A stretch of DNA of 46,834 bases from Myxococcales bacterium (GTDB lineage: Bacteria; Myxococcota_A; Polyangia; Fen-1088): assembly GCA_003158735.1 (NCBI GenBank), contig PMLB01000306.1, positions 1,422-48,255 of the forward strand, read 5' to 3'. The translations under genes and the position numbers were made by a program. Of the stretch, positions 31,010 through 39,914 are shown piece by piece. The notes beneath the pieces were generated by a model. The model was not told where the DNA came from. It worked only from the letters and a program-made list of their open reading frames with translations, and ran no database searches. Numbering within the stretch: position 1 is the stretch's first letter; each line of letters opens with the position of its first letter.

Positions 31010-31801
31010 TTAGTCCCTGCAGCAGAGGACGCCACCCAGCGACGGGCCGGTCTTGTAGACCTTGCTGGCCTCGTCCAAACTGTCATCCACGGTTCCGCAC
31101 TGCCACACGCCCGTGCAGTCGGCGAAACCCATGCGGCGAGTGAGCGGCGGACACCAATCCGACTCGGGCTGTCCGATGGACCCACAGCCGTGGAGATCGT
31201 TTGTCGCCGACGGATCGGAATAGCACACACCTTGGGGCGAGGCACCCGTCATGACGGCAAAGAAGGCTTGATCGCCGGGCAAGCCCAGGCTCTCACAGCC
31301 GGTAGGCGAACGCCTCGCTACGTCCGGGCCGTCAACACAAGCGTGCCAGTTCAGGGCGCACAGGTCGGCAGCCGAGCACTCATCCCCATTCGGATTGATG
31401 CTGTCGTTGCCTGACACGCGGCCGCAGCGGGGCGAGCGCGCGACAAGGTCGAGTAATCCGGGCGACGTCCAGCCGCCTGCGCAGCCGGCGATGTCGGGCC
31501 AGTTGGTGACGTCGCGAAAGCCCTCGCGCGTTCCGTCTGAACATCCGACGCTATTGGGGTCGCCGATCACTGGCGCCAGGTCCGCGGCTCCTCCGACTTC
31601 GCTCCGGTACGCACCCGCATCGATTGCCAGCTCGCCTAGCGCGTCGACGACGGCACGTTCACCCGCACCGCCAGAATCCCGCAGACCCATGCCAACGAAG
31701 TCGCCCGCGGTGGCGTCGGTGGGAAGGCCAACCGAGTAGACGCGGCAGCCGAGCAGGGCTGGGACTAGCGTCAGCAAGAGTCCGAGCGGGATTCTGGTCA
31801 C
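31010..31801 (-). CDS. Cys-rich lipoprotein
   Basis: The 263-residue product starts at a GTG and has a lipoprotein signal (VTRIPLGLLLTLVPALLGC; lipobox LLGC). The mature part contains many conserved-looking Cys/Trp positions: GTREGFRDVTNWPDIAGCAGGW, SPRCGRVSGNDSINPNGDECSAADLCALNWHAC, and a terminal VLCCRD. I recognise this as a pattern repeated in Myxococcota surface proteins but know of no assigned function. The Cys count suggests disulfide stabilisation outside the cytoplasm. Confidence 0.7.
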   Translation of the reverse strand: MTRIPLGLLLTLVPALLGCRVYSVGLPTDATAGDFVGMGLRDSGGAGERAVVDALGELAIDAGAYRSEVGGAADLAPVIGDPNSVGCSDGTREGFRDVTNWPDIAGCAGGWTSPGLLDLVARSPRCGRVSGNDSINPNGDECSAADLCALNWHACVDGPDVARRSPTGCESLGLPGDQAFFAVMTGASPQGVCYSDPSATNDLHGCGSIGQPESDWCPPLTRRMGFADCTGVWQCGTVDDSLDEASKVYKTGPSLGGVLCCRD

Positions 31802-31888
31802 TCCGGGAAGATTACATCTGCTATGCCGCGGCCACCACAGGGATGGTGCGAAGCACCGCCCAAGCAGAATCGTCCCGGTTGGCTCGGT

Positions 31889-32389
31889 TCAGCGTGTGGC
31901 CAGCGCCGTGCCCTTGCGAGGATCCACCGGACTCGCCGGGGGGGTCTGGCTGTTGTCTATCTGCGCGGCCAGCGACTTCTCGCGCGAAAACGTGTAGTAC
32001 TCGCAGCGACCTGGCACGACCCGCCAGTGGCCGTTGTCTTCGATCTCGCTCCCTGTCTCCACCACCGTGCGATCCGAGAAGAGCTCGACCTTGATTCGGT
32101 CGCGCACTCCTGATGTGCCTGCCGGATTGCTGTAGGCGACCATGGTGTAGCCCGCCGGACTGGCCAGGACCACGTTCCACTGCTCGCGCTTGGCCGCACT
32201 TTGCAGCGCCTGCCAGCGGGCCGCGGCCGACACCGTGGTTCTCTGCTCAAAGGGGACGTAGACCTGCGGCCCAGCGCACCCGGCAGCGCTCAGCCAGACT
32301 GCGACGAAGACCAGGGGGAAGACGGCCAGGCGTACCTTGTCACCAAGATCTTCTGTCGGGACGCGCTGTGGGCTGCTGTGGGAAGACAC
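31889..32389 (-). CDS. Small lipoprotein of unknown function
   Basis: The GTG at 32389, preceded by GGAGG 8 bases upstream, is preferred over the longer ORF-track start at 32515. It gives 166 residues with a hydrophobic signal (VRLAVFPLVFVAVWLSAAGC; lipobox SAAGC). The mature part is small, alpha/beta and without recognised motifs (RWQALQSAAKREQWNVVLAS, IKVELFSDRTVVETGSEI). It lies 87 bases upstream, in transcription order, of the Cys-rich lipoprotein gene. Confidence 0.6.
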   Translation of the reverse strand: MSSHSSPQRVPTEDLGDKVRLAVFPLVFVAVWLSAAGCAGPQVYVPFEQRTTVSAAARWQALQSAAKREQWNVVLASPAGYTMVAYSNPAGTSGVRDRIKVELFSDRTVVETGSEIEDNGHWRVVPGRCEYYTFSREKSLAAQIDNSQTPPASPVDPRKGTALATR

Positions 32390-32530
32390 GTGGGGAACCT
32401 CCAGCGGCTTTCCTGTGCATCGGAGGTGCCAGGCTCCGCCGCCAGCAAGATCGGGCAGTTGTGCCTGAGCCCGGCAGCCGTTCGACAATCCAGCCAGGTT
32501 TCCCGCCGTCGCCACACCGACGGCGAAGCA

Positions 32531-33049
32531 TCAGCGGTAGCGAAGGACGCGCGCCGGAACTCCGGCGGCCACGGCGTAGGCAGGAATATCCCGGGTCACC
32601 ACCGCACCTGCACCCACAATCGCCCCCAGTCCGACGGTCACGCCCGGCAGGATGATGCTGCCCACTCCCAGGTCGCAGCCATCTTCGATGACCACGGGCG
32701 CAAATTCGATAGGTGAAAACAGCACGGGAACCGCGCGCCCCGCTTCCCGGTGCTGCGAGGTGATGATCTTGACCGCTATCCCGATCCCCACGCCCGCCCC
32801 AATGGTCAGCCCGCCCGCCGAATGGAAGAAGCACTGCTGGCCAATCCAGGTTTCGTCCCCGATGCGCATTTCGTTCTGGTGGTACCCCTTGAGGATGGCG
32901 TTGTGCCCGACGTACACGTTGCGACCGAGAGAGATCGTCTCGGGGTGAAAGACCAGTACGCCTGGTTCGAACACACAGTCATCGCCCAGACTGCGAAAGT
33001 CCGTGGGCGAGAAGGCTCCGGTTCCGTGGCTGCGGTGGCGCTTTTCCAT
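32531..33049 (-). CDS. Left-handed beta-helix (hexapeptide-repeat) acyltransferase
   Basis: The 172-residue product is built of hexapeptide repeats: ISLGRNVYVGHNAILKG, MRIGDETWIGQQCFFHS, LTIGAGVGIGIAVKIIT, VVIEDGCDLGVGSIILPG and GAIVGAGAVVT, ending with the DIPAYAVAAGVPARVLRYR tail common to LacA/CatB/WbbJ-type O-acetyltransferases. The HR dyad in TSQHREAG fits a catalytic His. The acceptor is probably a sugar or surface glycan. It begins 8 bases after the SPASM-like fragment ends. Confidence 0.88.
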   Translation of the reverse strand: MEKRHRSHGTGAFSPTDFRSLGDDCVFEPGVLVFHPETISLGRNVYVGHNAILKGYHQNEMRIGDETWIGQQCFFHSAGGLTIGAGVGIGIAVKIITSQHREAGRAVPVLFSPIEFAPVVIEDGCDLGVGSIILPGVTVGLGAIVGAGAVVTRDIPAYAVAAGVPARVLRYR

Positions 33050-33057
33050 CTTTCACC

Positions 33058-33300
33058 TCAGGGCTCAAATGGCCGCAGCAAGTGACTCTCCAGGCTGCAG
33101 CTGCTGGTTGGGCGGTCGACGAATGGGCAGTTCTGGCAGAAGCTGAGGCTCGCAGGAGCCTCCCGGATTGTCTTGCGCACCTCCCGGGCGTGCGCCCCAA
33201 ACCAGATGTCAGAAAACGACGTATCGTGGGGCACCACCGAGAAAATGGGGCTGCTCATGGTGAAGACACTCTCCAGATCAAGGTAGCAGATCGGTGACAT
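33058..33300 (-). pseudogene. Probable C-terminal remnant of a radical-SAM/SPASM-type protein
   Basis: The ATG-started 80-residue frame reads MSPICYLDLESVFTMSSPIF, then SFSDIWFGAHAREVRKTIRE and SLSFCQNCPF. The xxIW...ARxVRxxI...CxxC pattern resembles the end of SPASM domains, where a line describing output to the cell wall of a radical-SAM enzyme is followed by Cys ligands. No radical-SAM core (CxxxCxxC) precedes it, because the opposite-strand hisB begins at 33398. The upstream extension in the ORF track lacks meaning. I infer a truncated gene, co-oriented with the acyltransferase gene. Confidence 0.4.
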
Positions 33301-33397
33301 CTTGGATTGTGCCCCCGGCACCGCCCCGCTCCCAATTCCGAACCCCCGGCCTGCCCGAGTTTGACGGGACCACCTTCGGCCTCCATAGTTGGGGCAC

Positions 33398-33991
33398 ATG
33401 CGCCCGGCCACTGTGGAACGAAACACGAAGGAAACCCAGATCCGCGTGGTGCTGAACCTGGACGGCTCGGGGCAGCGCCACATCGCGACCCCGCTGCCGT
33501 TTTTCAACCACATGCTGGACTCGTTCGGCCGGCACAGCTTGGTCGACCTCGAGATCGATGCGCGCGGCGATGTCGAAGTCGACGGGCACCACACCGTGGA
33601 AGACGTGGGGATCTGCCTGGGCCAGGCCTTTCGCGAGGCCCTGGGCGACAAGCGCGGCATCGCGCGCTTCGGCGACGCAGCCATTCCGATGGACGAGGCC
33701 CTGGCCCGCGCGGCGGTGGACTTCGGTGGCCGCGGCTGCCTGGTCTATCTCGCCGACCACCTCAAGGGCCGGCGTATCGGCGACTTCGACGCCGAGCTGG
33801 CGCGTGAGTTTTTCGCCGGGTTCGCCTCCACGGCGCTGTGCAACCTGCACCTGGAAACCGTGTACGGCGAGAACACCCATCACGCGATGGAGGCGCTGTG
33901 GAAAGCCTTTGCGCGCGCGGTGCGTGCGGCGGTGCAACTGGATCCGCGCGAGCGCGATGTGCCGTCGACCAAGGGGACGCTGACCACCTAG
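33398..33991 (+). CDS. hisB: Imidazoleglycerol-phosphate dehydratase
   Basis: The ATG at 33398 (MRPATVERNTKETQIRVVL) is preferred over the ORF-track TTG. The 197-residue monofunctional IGPD catalyses dehydration of imidazoleglycerol phosphate in histidine synthesis. Both metal-binding signatures are intact: DGHHTVEDVGICLG and GENTHHAMEALWKAF, plus PFFNHMLDSFGRHS. No phosphatase domain is fused, unlike the enterobacterial HisB. It is first in hisBHAF. Confidence 0.96.
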   Translation: MRPATVERNTKETQIRVVLNLDGSGQRHIATPLPFFNHMLDSFGRHSLVDLEIDARGDVEVDGHHTVEDVGICLGQAFREALGDKRGIARFGDAAIPMDEALARAAVDFGGRGCLVYLADHLKGRRIGDFDAELAREFFAGFASTALCNLHLETVYGENTHHAMEALWKAFARAVRAAVQLDPRERDVPSTKGTLTT

Positions 33992-34015
33992 ACTGGCTGA
34001 AGGCCGGCATCATCG

Positions 34016-34648
34016 ATGGGCAAGCCCCGGATTGCGATTGTCGACAGCGGCAGCGGCAACCTGCGCAGCGTGGAAAAGGCGCTGGAGAGCGTGGGTGCCG
34101 ACGCCTTCATCACCAGCGACGCCGACCAGGTGGCACGCGCCGACAAGATCGTGGTGCCTGGCCAGGGCGCCTTTGGAGGATGCGTGGCTGGGCTGGACCG
34201 CGGGGGTGGTGCCTTGCGCGCGGCCGTCATGCAAGCCATCGGCAAGGGCACGCCCTTTCTCGGCATCTGCATCGGCATGCAGATGCTTTTCGAGGGCAGC
34301 GACGAAGATCCGTCCTGCAAGGGCCTGGGCATTTTCCCTGGCCGGGTGGTCCGCTTCGCCATCGCGCCGCCGCTCAAGGTGCCCCATATGGGTTGGAACG
34401 CCTGCCGCCACGAAGCGGCCGCCGGCCGAGCGGCCGTGCTGCGCGACACGCCGGACGGCACCTACTTCTACTTCGTGCACAGCTACTTCCCGGTCCCAGC
34501 CCACGCCGCCGACATCGCCCTGACGGCCGAACATGGCGTGAGATTCTGCGCAGCCGTGGCGCGCGACAACCTTTTCGCCTGCCAGTTCCACCCCGAAAAA
34601 AGCCAGCGGGCAGGCTTGGCTGTGCTCAGCCGCTTCGTGGCCTTGTAG
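34016..34648 (+). CDS. hisH: Imidazole glycerol phosphate synthase, glutaminase subunit
   Basis: The 210-residue class I glutamine amidotransferase supplies ammonia to HisF. The nucleophile Cys is in FLGICIGMQMLF, the oxyanion region in VPGQGAFGG, and the His-x-Glu of the triad is in CQFHPEKSQ. KVPHMGWNAC and YFYFVHSYFP are HisH signatures. It follows hisB by 24 bases and precedes hisA by 11 bases. Confidence 0.96.
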   Translation: MGKPRIAIVDSGSGNLRSVEKALESVGADAFITSDADQVARADKIVVPGQGAFGGCVAGLDRGGGALRAAVMQAIGKGTPFLGICIGMQMLFEGSDEDPSCKGLGIFPGRVVRFAIAPPLKVPHMGWNACRHEAAAGRAAVLRDTPDGTYFYFVHSYFPVPAHAADIALTAEHGVRFCAAVARDNLFACQFHPEKSQRAGLAVLSRFVAL

Positions 34649-34659
34649 AGAATCCTCGC

Positions 34660-35391
34660 ATGTTGGTATTTCCCGCAATCGATCTGATGAACGGCCAGGC
34701 GGTACGCTTGCAACAGGGCCGCCGCGACAGCGCGAAGGTCTATTCTAGCAATCCGCCCGAGCTGGCGCGCGCCTTTGCCGCAGCCGGCGCGCCCCGTCTG
34801 CACGTTGTGGATCTCGATGCAGCCTTCACCGGCGGCACGCAGAACAACCACGAAACCATCAAAGCCATCCTGGCCGCCACGACCATGGACGTGGAAGTCG
34901 GCGGCGGCGTGCGCACGGTGGAAGCCTGCGAGCGGTTGTTTGCGCTGGGTGCGCGCTTCGCGGTCATGGGCACCGCCGCCATCAAGACGCCCGAATTGGT
35001 GGCCGAGGCTTGCCGCCGTTTTCCCAAGCGCATCGTGGTCGCGGTGGACGCACGCGAGGGCAAAGTGGCAGTCGAGGGATGGACCGAGGACACCAAGAGC
35101 GACGCTCTGGAGGTCGGGTTGGCCGTGGCCGAAGCGGGCGCAGCCGCCGTGCTCTACACCGACATCGGCCGCGACGGCATGCGCAGCGGCCCCAATCTGG
35201 AAGCCACTGCGCGACTCGCGACCAAGATCGCTCCTTGTGCAGTCATCGCTTCGGGCGGCATGGCTCGCCTGGAAGACATCGATCGGGTGAAGACCACGGG
35301 CGCCCAAGCCGTCGTGATCGGCAAGGCCATCTACGAGGGCATGTTCACCGTGGCGCAGGCGCTGGCCCGCGCGGCTCAGGGAGCGAGATAG
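34660..35391 (+). CDS. hisA: ProFAR isomerase
   Basis: The ORF-track frame starts upstream at 33838, but the real start is the ATG at 34660 ([17 protein letters not shown]), giving 243 residues. HisA is a TIM barrel performing an Amadori rearrangement of ProFAR. The catalytic Asp is in FPAIDLMNG, the second in [15 protein letters not shown], with phosphate-binding loops [11 protein letters not shown] and [13 protein letters not shown]. It follows hisH by 11 bases and precedes hisF by 4. Confidence 0.96.
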   Translation: MLVFPAIDLMNGQAVRLQQGRRDSAKVYSSNPPELARAFAAAGAPRLHVVDLDAAFTGGTQNNHETIKAILAATTMDVEVGGGVRTVEACERLFALGARFAVMGTAAIKTPELVAEACRRFPKRIVVAVDAREGKVAVEGWTEDTKSDALEVGLAVAEAGAAAVLYTDIGRDGMRSGPNLEATARLATKIAPCAVIASGGMARLEDIDRVKTTGAQAVVIGKAIYEGMFTVAQALARAAQGAR

Positions 35392-35395
35392 CGGC

Positions 35396-36163
35396 ATGCT
35401 GGCGCGACGGATTATTCCTTGTCTCGACGTGGACGCGGGTCGCGTGAAGAAGGGAATTCGTTTCAAGCAACTGCGCGACGCCGGCGATCCGGTGGAAGTC
35501 GCGGCGGCCTACGATCGGCAAGGCGCCGACGAGATCTGCTTTCTGGACATCACCGCTTCGTCTGACAACCGCGCGACCATGCTCGAGGTGGTGCGCATCA
35601 CCGCCGAGCAGGTCTTCCTGCCGCTCACCGTGGGCGGCGGCGTGCGCAGCGTGGAGGACGTGCGCAAGCTGCTGCTGGCTGGGGCTGACAAGGCCGGCAT
35701 CAACACCGCCGCAGTGGCCGACCCCGAGCTGGTCCGCCGCGCCTCGGACGCCTTTGGTAGCCAGGCCATCGTGGTCGCGGTGGATGCCCGGCACCGGCCC
35801 GACCGGCCCGGCAACTGGGAGGTCTTCACCCACGGCGGCCGCAAGCCCACCGACATCGACGCGGTTGCCTGGTGCGCGCGCATGGCGGAACTGGGAGCAG
35901 GAGAAATCCTGCTCACCAGCATGGATCGCGACGGCACACGCGACGGCTTCGACTTGGAACTGACCCGCGCCGTGGCTGACCGCGTGCCCATCCCCGTCAT
36001 CGCCTCGGGCGGCGTGGGCACGCTGGAGCATCTCTACCAGGGTGTGGCCATCGGTGGTGCCGACGCGGTTCTGGCTGCTTCGATCTTCCACTTCGGCGAA
36101 TTCACGGTGGGCCAGGCACGCGACTACTTGCGCGCCCGGGGCGTGCCAGTGCGCGAAGGCTGA
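35396..36163 (+). CDS. hisF: Imidazole glycerol phosphate synthase, cyclase subunit
   Basis: The 255-residue TIM-barrel cyclase has the start [20 protein letters not shown], the catalytic Asp pair (CLDVD and VAVDARH), the [10 protein letters not shown] and [10 protein letters not shown] phosphate loops, and [14 protein letters not shown]. It combines with HisH to form the imidazole ring and release AICAR. It is the last gene of hisBHAF. The 36164-36223 spacer to the convergent OMP gene shows no clear terminator. Confidence 0.97.
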   Translation: MLARRIIPCLDVDAGRVKKGIRFKQLRDAGDPVEVAAAYDRQGADEICFLDITASSDNRATMLEVVRITAEQVFLPLTVGGGVRSVEDVRKLLLAGADKAGINTAAVADPELVRRASDAFGSQAIVVAVDARHRPDRPGNWEVFTHGGRKPTDIDAVAWCARMAELGAGEILLTSMDRDGTRDGFDLELTRAVADRVPIPVIASGGVGTLEHLYQGVAIGGADAVLAASIFHFGEFTVGQARDYLRARGVPVREG

Positions 36164-36223
36164 TCGACAGCCCCGCCTGTGCTGGATTGCTCGGGCGACG
36201 TGCCTGCATCGTCGCAGGGAGGA

Positions 36224-36886
36224 TTAGAAATGTACCTGACCGTTGAATTCGAGGGACACAGTGCTGAGAAACGGGGCATTTGACCGGCGGGCCTGCGGCT
36301 CGGTGAAGCTGCTGAACTGCACGCCATGGTAAAGCACGCGGCCGCCAACGGACCACCAGGGGTTCAGCCAGAAATCGAGGCCGCCGCCGAGCTGGAACCC
36401 GCCGCCAGAGGCGATTTCCGAGCTGAACGAGTCAGCGAGAACGTACGCACCAACACCACCCTGAAGGAACGGCTGGAACTGCGCGTTGGGCACGGGAAGG
36501 ATCACTTTCAGGTCGACGGTTACTTGGGTCAGGGACAGGTAATCCACCGTGTCGCCCCAGGCATCCGTCACGTTGTTGTGGAATCCCTGGCCGAGGCCGA
36601 GTTCCAGGGCCAACATGGGGTTGAGTCGGAAGCCCAACATCAGATTGTACCCGCCCCCGGCGGTGAGAAAATCCACAGCCGAGTTGGCTTGGTTGATGAC
36701 TTCGTCGCCAAATGCGCCGAACCCCAGATACAGCCCCGAGCGGTCCAGCGGCGGGCCGCCAATCGTCGGGGCGCCATACGATTGATAGGGCGCTGGATAC
36801 CCATACTGGGCCCATGCCGCGCTGGGTGCGAGCAAGGCCAGACCGAAGACAGCGATGAGCAGCGAGTGGCGTTGGGAATTTGGCAT
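36224..36886 (-). CDS. Outer-membrane beta-barrel protein
   Basis: The 220-residue product has a signal peptide (MPNSQRHSLLIAVFGLALLAPSAAWA, cleavage before QYG), a Tyr/Pro-rich linker, and alternating strands with aromatic girdles (GLYLGFGAFGDEVI, YNLMLGFRLNPMLALELGLGQG, FQPFLQGGVGAYVL, WSVGGRVLYHGVQF). It ends in Phe (FNGQVHF), the usual barrel-assembly signal. The size suggests an 8-stranded OmpW/OmpA-like barrel. AAGGAATG precedes the ATG. It is convergent with hisF. Confidence 0.85.
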   Translation of the reverse strand: MPNSQRHSLLIAVFGLALLAPSAAWAQYGYPAPYQSYGAPTIGGPPLDRSGLYLGFGAFGDEVINQANSAVDFLTAGGGYNLMLGFRLNPMLALELGLGQGFHNNVTDAWGDTVDYLSLTQVTVDLKVILPVPNAQFQPFLQGGVGAYVLADSFSSEIASGGGFQLGGGLDFWLNPWWSVGGRVLYHGVQFSSFTEPQARRSNAPFLSTVSLEFNGQVHF

Positions 36887-37026
36887 GGCTACATTCCTTT
36901 GAACTTTGACGGCTGGGCTTGAGTGCTATTCACGACTGGATCCGAAGCAGCCTTTGCATGGTAGTACAGGATGGGCCAGCCCGCGAGCGTGTCCAAGGCG
37001 CTGCTTGCCGGCGCCTGGGGTGCAGC

Positions 37027-37170
37027 ATGATCTTCTCCAGCAAGCCGCTGCCGCAAGCTGGGTGTACCTGGTTCACCGGCTGGTTCAACGCGGCTGACAA
37101 TCCCGCGCTGAAGTATCAGCAGATCACCTGCCCCTCCGCGATTACCTCGAAGAGTGGCATGTCCGGCTAG
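37027..37170 (+). pseudogene. Possible fragment of a secreted Cys-containing protein
   Basis: The 47-codon frame (MIFSSKPLPQAGCTWFTGWF, then QQITCPSAIT) has paired cysteines and a dense aromatic stretch unlike the surrounding spacer, resembling the tail of a secreted domain. There is no signal peptide or convincing ribosome-binding site, and the frame continues open upstream to about 36919. It is the only content noted in the 36887-37182 gap. Confidence 0.2.
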
Positions 37171-37182
37171 CCGCGGTTACTG

Positions 37183-39219
37183 CTACGACCCGGAGGTGTA
37201 GAACTTCACGTCCGGATTGATCCACCCCGTGTAGATGCTCCAGTTGTACAGGTGGTACTGCTGGCGAATACTGGGATTGGCCGGCGGGTCATCCAGATTG
37301 CAGCCACCATTGGCGTAGATCCAGACGGTCGTCTCGTCGTACATGATGACTTCCTCTTTGCCGTCCCCGCAAAGATCGGCGTGCATAGCGAAGCTCTGTG
37401 CACCGGAGCCGGAATAGGGGAAGCTGGCCACGGTCTTGTTATAGCCGTCGTAGATGTAGGTTCCTGTGCCGCCGCTGCCATCCGACGCGCCGTCGCGACG
37501 ATACGAGAAAATGAAATCGCTACCTTTCCCGTCCCAGTTGTTCATGTTTTCAGTCACGGTTAGCCAGCCCGAGTTGGTGGGCCGGTTCTCTTTCCACAAG
37601 AGGGTGTCGTCGTAGGCCACGAGCACGTTGTTGGATTTGAAACCTTCCGCGGCTGTGCGCAAACGGTCCAGCAGAACCACCTCGAGGCCTGTTTTGTCGG
37701 TTCGGTACTCGCCGATTCCGATTTGTTGGGCTTCTGTCGTGTGGTTGTCCTTCCACAACTGATTGCCCGTCTTCCAATCAAACGCGGCCGCCACGTCCCC
37801 ATTGACGACTACCTCGTATCCATTGGTTGGATTGGCGTCGATGTCGGCTGTGGCGATGGAGTCTGCATGCATCTTGAGAACCGTCGTGGTCCACTGCGTA
37901 TTTCCTTCGCTGTCCAGAAAATCGTAGCCAAGCATGACTTCATCCTTGCCATCACTGTTCCAATCGTAGGCCAAAGGATAGTGTCCTGTGCCAAGGTCGG
38001 ACCCTGACGTATCACTGGGAAGCTTCTTGTGATTCCACAGCACCTTACCGGCAGGGGTGGCGGGGGTGGTAGTCGCATCGTCGATGCCGACCATCGCCCA
38101 CGCTTGTGAGTAGCGGGTCTTGACGATGATGTCCTGTGGCCACTTCTTGCCTCGCAGATTGGCAAAGGCGATGGAATCGTTGGCACCCGCTTTGGGCAGG
38201 GGAATCTTGCGCACGACCGTTCCCGCAGTTCCGTCGAGAACGGTCATCTCGGTGGTGCTCATGTTGACGAACACCTCGGACTTGCCGTCCCCGTCCATGT
38301 CGTAGACTTGAATTGGAATGTCAGAGCTGGCGGTATGGGTCGGGCCGGGCGTGCCGTACTGCCACAGTTGCTTGCCCTTGAGATCGTACGCGGTCACGCA
38401 GACCGCGAACTGGGGACCGTAGGCGCCAAGCTTGGTCTGGTCCGTGGGCTGAGCCACGACGATCTCCATCTTGCCATCGCCGTTGATGTCGCCCAGGCGC
38501 ATTCCCGGACAGCCACCAGAAGTCTTCATGCTGAAGGTGCTCACTTGCACTGGTATGCCGCTGGCTGTTGTGCCGCCACCGGTTGAAGTCGTGCCACCGG
38601 TTGTCTTGGTGCCGCCGGATGCCGTGACCCCGCCAGAAACCGTCACACCACCAGATGCCGTGGCCCCACCGGATGCCGTGACCCCGCCGGTTGCCTTTGT
38701 CGTCCCGCCGGTTGCCGTGGCTCCACCGGCCACCGTGGTACCGCCGGTTGTCGTCGTCCCACCAGCGCGAACCGTGCCACCAGCATTCCCAGCCCCCCCG
38801 GCGACACCGGCGCCAGTGCTAGTCCCGAACCCGCCACTCGCGAGGATTCCGCCAGAGCCAGCTCCTCCCGCACCGCCGCCGCCGGAGGCGACACTCCCCG
38901 CGACGCCGCTGTTGCCCGTTGCGCCTGCCCCACCACCGGGAACGCCTGCCACCGGCCCCGCACCAGCAGTGCCGGACGCGCCTACTGGACCACCGCTGTT
39001 GCCAGCCGAGCCGGCGTTTCCGCCGACGCCTGCAGAGCCGCCCAGGGGCGGAGCGGTGCTGCCGGCGCTGGCGCTGCCGCCCTGGCTTGTCGTGGAGCCG
39101 CCAGAACTGCCACTGCTCCGAGCCGACGATCCTTGGCCACAGCCGATCGAAGAGATCAGCAACACCAGGCCAGCTCCGGCTAACAGCCAGGACGCGGTCC
39201 TCGATGATTCCCTAATCAT
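37183..39219 (-). CDS. FG-GAP/rhamnogalacturonan-lyase (PL11)-like lipoprotein with Gly-Thr-rich stalk
   Basis: The 678-residue product has a lipoprotein signal (LLAGAGLVLLISSIGC) and AAGGAAG before the ATG. Residues ~25-220 form a low-complexity Gly/Ala/Ser/Thr stalk with TASGGVT-type heptads. Residues ~225-678 contain repeated FG-GAP/calcium-blade motifs (LGDINGDGKMEIVVAQP, VYDMDGDGKSEVFVN, YDWNSDGKDEVMLG, LCGDGKEEVIMYD) and end in QQYHLYNWSIYTGW, as in PL11 rhamnogalacturonan lyases. The catalytic region of PL11 was not verified. It is likely an outer-surface pectin-binding or -degrading protein. Confidence 0.8.
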   Translation of the reverse strand: MIRESSRTASWLLAGAGLVLLISSIGCGQGSSARSSGSSGGSTTSQGGSASAGSTAPPLGGSAGVGGNAGSAGNSGGPVGASGTAGAGPVAGVPGGGAGATGNSGVAGSVASGGGGAGGAGSGGILASGGFGTSTGAGVAGGAGNAGGTVRAGGTTTTGGTTVAGGATATGGTTKATGGVTASGGATASGGVTVSGGVTASGGTKTTGGTTSTGGGTTASGIPVQVSTFSMKTSGGCPGMRLGDINGDGKMEIVVAQPTDQTKLGAYGPQFAVCVTAYDLKGKQLWQYGTPGPTHTASSDIPIQVYDMDGDGKSEVFVNMSTTEMTVLDGTAGTVVRKIPLPKAGANDSIAFANLRGKKWPQDIIVKTRYSQAWAMVGIDDATTTPATPAGKVLWNHKKLPSDTSGSDLGTGHYPLAYDWNSDGKDEVMLGYDFLDSEGNTQWTTTVLKMHADSIATADIDANPTNGYEVVVNGDVAAAFDWKTGNQLWKDNHTTEAQQIGIGEYRTDKTGLEVVLLDRLRTAAEGFKSNNVLVAYDDTLLWKENRPTNSGWLTVTENMNNWDGKGSDFIFSYRRDGASDGSGGTGTYIYDGYNKTVASFPYSGSGAQSFAMHADLCGDGKEEVIMYDETTVWIYANGGCNLDDPPANPSIRQQYHLYNWSIYTGWINPDVKFYTSGS
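38560..38790 (-). repeat. Tandem repeats in the Gly-Thr-rich stalk
   Basis: Imperfect 18-24 base units (reading ACNGCATCCGGCGGN on the minus strand) encode TASGG/TTGG repeats of the lipoprotein stalk. They drift too much for a CRISPR array and stay in frame. Confidence 0.75.
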
Positions 39220-39517
39220 GCTACTTCCTTTCGCGGCGTCTTTGCTTCCGAGGACCCATCACCTGTGCGACTGTGAAATACGAACGCCATAGTGGACTGA
39301 GGGACGGCTCTTGTTGCAGACGGCGCTTTGCGACGGCGTCGCCCAAACGCCGTCCAATACTGTACACCGCCGCCCACCAATCAGGCCAGCGTCCGCCCGT
39401 GGATTCAGCAGCTATTTTCCTGCCGCCGCGGCATCTTCTGGCTGCGTCAGGCTTGGCGCACTTTCCCCCACATCGGGCGTGGAACTGTCTGACGAAAATG
39501 CGGTAGACCTGGGCATC

Positions 39518-39901
39518 ATGATTGGAAATGCCGATGCGCTGCTGTCAGCCATGAAATTCGACTCAAAGGGCTTGGTGCCGGTGATTGCACAAGATCGCGT
39601 CACCGGCGTGGTGCGCATGCTGGCTTGGGCCAACGCCGAGGCGTTGCGGGCCACCGTTCAGAATGGCCTAGCCACCTTCTGGAGCCGCTCGCGCAACGAG
39701 CTGTGGGAGAAGGGCAAGACATCGGGGAATTCCATGCGCGTCTACGATGTCCGCCTGGACTGCGACGGCGACGCCATCCTCTACATCGTCGACGCCAACG
39801 GGCCGTCGTGCCACACCAATGCCACCTCTTGCTTCTTTCGCAGCGTGACCGCCAACGGCCTGGCTGCCGACGACGGCCCGGCGCCAGCCGCCGCCAAATA
39901 G
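39518..39901 (+). CDS. hisI: Phosphoribosyl-AMP cyclohydrolase
   Basis: The ATG at 39518 gives 127 residues; the longer ORF-track N-terminus is not conserved-looking and runs into non-coding sequence, though GTG 39479 is possible. HisI opens the purine ring of PR-AMP in histidine synthesis. The metal-binding set is complete: FWSRSRNELWEKGKTSGNSM, the DCDGDAILYIV Cys/Asp motif, and SCHTNATSCFF. It is separated from hisBHAF by about 3.4 kb and stands 13 bases before the helicase gene. Confidence 0.94.
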   Translation: MIGNADALLSAMKFDSKGLVPVIAQDRVTGVVRMLAWANAEALRATVQNGLATFWSRSRNELWEKGKTSGNSMRVYDVRLDCDGDAILYIVDANGPSCHTNATSCFFRSVTANGLAADDGPAPAAAK

Positions 39902-39914
39902 CGACGCGGAGGCC

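Noticed and set aside
33301-33684. N-terminal extension of the 33058-33684 minus-strand ORF
   Set aside because: It overlaps hisB antisense and has no conserved pattern; only the last 80 codons look protein-like.
38560-38790. Tandem repeats in the lipoprotein gene considered as CRISPR or satellite DNA
   Set aside because: They are in frame, degenerate, and encode a continuous low-complexity protein stalk.
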